Of a stretch of DNA of 64,000 nucleotides, positions 61,230 through 64,000 are shown in pieces. Origin of the DNA: Prochilodus magdalenae (lineage: Eukaryota; Chordata; Actinopteri; Characiformes; Prochilodontidae); the NCBI GenBank assembly GCA_024036415.1, contig JAMWET010000085.1, positions 27,951-91,950 on the forward strand, written 5' to 3'. How positions within the stretch are numbered: position 1 is the first letter of the stretch; each line of letters begins with the position of its first letter. The position numbers and the translations under genes are program-made. The notes beneath the pieces are model-generated. The model had not been told where the DNA came from. It searched no databases and was given only the letters and a program-made list of their open reading frames with translations.

Positions 61230-64000
61230 TATTATTAAGAGGGGGCAATTTAAGTTTTTCTCCTCGTTGTGACCTCTTCTCTGAGGATGTACGCAGCATG
61301 GGCAGATCTCAAACAACTTCCAAATAGACCTGAAAAGCAAAGACTGTTCCCCGTACCAGTAGGTTTAATATAGGAAGGACTGCACATCAACTCTCTCCAG
61401 AGACATTTCGAGCTTTCATATCTCCACGCGTGAAAACCCATGTGAGAAAATGGAAGCACCACAGGCACAGTTCAAGTCAAGAAGCTCTCGAAGTGTGCAG
61501 TGACTCAGCACAACATCTGAGAACTAAAAACAGAAGCAAAGGATGTTGACGGAACTACGACTGTCGAGAGCTCCACCCCCAGACCAGCACCCATACGACC
61601 CTACTAACATGAATCCTGTCTGCTGATGGATCACTGTGCAGTCGTTCAACTTATTCGGTCCGCACTTTAACACTAAATGCTACGATAGCTATCTCTCTCT
61701 AACGAAAACCTTTACGGTAAATCCACCAACGAAAAATTGTTTAAAAATGTGATTGTGACTTTGAGTTTGAAATTATATATAATTATTATTAATGACCCCA
61801 ATGAAATGTAACAAAAACAGATGGGACTTAATTCCGGGGAAATTAAGTGAACTCAGTGATTCTTGTGTAGTTAATAACTTAATGTGAAGGTCTACTAATC
61901 AATATGATATATATAATATATAATATAGGGTATATGTAAGGGATAATACAAATCAACAAAAAAGCTAAAAAAGAACAGATAAAAACAAGGGCGAAAATAA
62001 AAGAAGACCGAAAGAACGAAAAAAGACACACTAACGACACAAGACAAATATATATATAATAGTGTAAGTAGTACCTGGATAAAATTAAAGAGTGTGAATA
62101 ATTGGAAATATGAAGCCAAGATTGTTTTTACAAAAGCAACATATTTATATTATATTTATTTAATTTGGGTTTAAACAAAATGGGGTGTGCAATATGCATG
62201 TAAATATAAAATCAACGAGATAGAAGTCACATTTACTATTTATATTATGTAAGTTTAATTCTCTGAATTTGGTTATAGTACCAAAGAGATTCACATTGGT
62301 GGAGAGCCATTAAATACAATCAACAAAGGTTAATTTAATCAACAAACCAAAGCCCAATGCCTATAAAACCGCAATTTTTCTCTAAACGAACATAAATTAA
62401 CGACAATCCTCCGGTTAACAGAGAACAAACCTTCTCCACTGACAGCGCACACAGAAAACCAAAAAACGAAGTTGTGATGGGGGGAATTACTGTAGCATTG
62501 GCTGAATGTACCCATTTTCGGGTTTAAAAAAGTAAAGTTTTAACATGAGGGCCACATTTTAATTCGAGTATGTTTTTTTAAGTTTATTAAACTAAGAAAG
62601 GTAAAGCACTGGTTTGACAAATGTCCTTTCAGGTCAGTCCTAAACGAATTGAAGTATTAATGAAAAAGCTAATATACTAAATTACACATGAAATACAGGA
62701 ACAGCCTGCAAACCGACAGTTGTTGTCCTTACACTGGTAAGAGCATCTGTTATGCTTGGAGGGGAACATTTAGCATTTTCTTTCTTGATAATAAATCTAT
62801 TGATTTTCCCTGTATACAGGACTGAAATAAAATTGAATGAACATGTTTTCCATCAGTTAATTGTGAATGGTCTTTGACCGTTGTGGTCTCTAATGAGTGA
62901 CACTTCCACACTGTTCGAATGGAATGCATGCAATTTAGGAGAAAAATTGGGCGAACGGTTTTCTCGCTACCTCCAGATCAACCATTAGTCTCCCAGCGCA
63001 GTCTCTCTGAGACAACTTGATTTTTTTCAGACCCTCTCTCTTGGGTGTTTTACCACACGTCCCTCCTCCTCACAATAGAAATACCATTTGAAGCCGGCCT
63101 CTTCTCACACGACGATAGGGACTGGAGTCCGCAGATAGGCCTAATTCTAAACCTAACAGGGCCGGCGGAGCAGAAGTGCGTTTACCACTGGGGACAGAAA
63201 GAAAGAGCTGAAAGCAAAGCCATCTGAAAGCACACAACCCTTCCACGATCCGTATTTCTTATATCTTATTATTCTGTCTTTTTGCCGTTCTTTTAGAAGA
63301 CTCCACAAATCCTATCATTTTTATACATCCACATACACAGTGACAACAGTGCACTGAGGTAACCTATGAAAGAATCATTCGATTAAAACACCTGGGACCT
63401 AACCCCATAACCTCTTTTGTGGGTCCATTAGGAGGGGATTACTACCGGCGGACAAAACTTTTATTCTGGCCACACACTTTCCACCACAAACATAATAACA
63501 CCCCACCCGCAAAAAGCTTGCTTCTGATGGCCCCAATACGAAATTAGCCGCCAGGACTGTGGCAATTCATAGACTCCAGCTATGATTCTCGACCTATCAT
63601 GGACCATTACAATAGATGCGAGAGAAGCCTGATGTCTTAACAAGTAGCTAGCCACTGTTAACAGGTTTACAATCAGCCACGGAGCCTGTACTTGCCAAAA
63701 CAACAACAAATGAATAGCTACAACGGGGAACAAAGATATTCAATCACTCAGCCGCAACACTCTGACAATGGACAGCGAGAGCGTGAAAGACAAAATGCGG
63801 GAGGCGAGCTGGAGAGAGAAAAGCAATGATGAGAATCGCTATGCACACGGTGACCAGTACAAGACAGGGGACGAATGGAACTCAATAGGGCTGAATGCAA
63901 AGGACCGACTCATGACAGAGAGGAATGGGGGAGATCGATTTCAACTTTCCTGCAGGCCGTGAAGTGCCACAGTCCTTGCCATGACGCTAGATTGCTTACT
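61230..64000. other. Right end of window, no gene recognised
   Basis: AT-rich between about 61,730 and 62,900 and free of the tandem arrays seen elsewhere. A 64-codon plus frame at 63,768-63,962 has an even codon mix but no known motif. Confidence 0.4.

Noticed and set aside
63768..63962. 64-codon plus-strand open frame starting MDSESVKDKMREASW
   Set aside because: No recognisable domain, no splice partner and length within chance expectation.

Overview
The window looks like a segment of a teleost fish nuclear genome. It has widely spaced spliced exons with GT/AG borders, long (CA)n, (TA)n and (GA)n microsatellites, several Tc1-like DNA transposons in different stages of decay, non-LTR retrotransposon debris and a very high load of minisatellites. 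No prokaryotic genes, CRISPR arrays or viral genes were seen. The repeat types remind me of otophysan fishes, but that is only an impression.

Three protein-coding genes can be supported, all on the minus strand. From right to left they are: (1) jpt1 (HN1, Jupiter microtubule-associated homolog 1), exons 2-5 at 57,929-45,396, with exon 1 not found; (2) a complete B7-like immunoglobulin-superfamily membrane protein of 327 aa, coding exons at 33,540-27,579; (3) a tandem paralogue of it, coding exons at 3,778-249, cut by the left edge before its transmembrane exon. In all three genes the exon phases fit together and keep one reading frame.

The two Ig genes share architecture (signal peptide, V-like domain, C-like domain; transmembrane segment seen in the complete copy). 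In both, the V domain has tyrosine where the F-strand cysteine normally sits. In both, the start codon lies 3-6 nt after a splice acceptor, so a non-coding first exon is expected upstream. Candidate first exons sit at about 19.26 kb and 40.22 kb. Each has a strong donor (GTAAGTA) and an interferon-response-like element (GAAANNGAAA) about 70 nt before it.

The rest is mostly repeats. Minisatellites lie at 5.4-6.0, 6.75-7.33, 8.5-10.2, 11.0-11.9, 12.4-12.9, 22.2-24.1, 27.7-28.1, 31.3-31.7, 32.3-32.7, 36.2-37.0, 52.3-52.8 and 58.1-58.5 kb. There are five copies of one internally deleted Tc1-derived element (1.7, 13, 19.5, 34.5, 54 kb), a full-length but broken Tc1-like element with intact ends (41,365-42,911), a second decayed Tc1 family (26.3 and 56-57 kb), two foldback elements with internal VNTRs (14.5 and 45.7 kb), and LINE-like fragments at 15.7-18.4, 51 and 60.7 kb. 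Most long open frames in the window are by-products of tandem repeats whose unit length is a multiple of three. All calls were made by reading; no similarity search or splice model was run.
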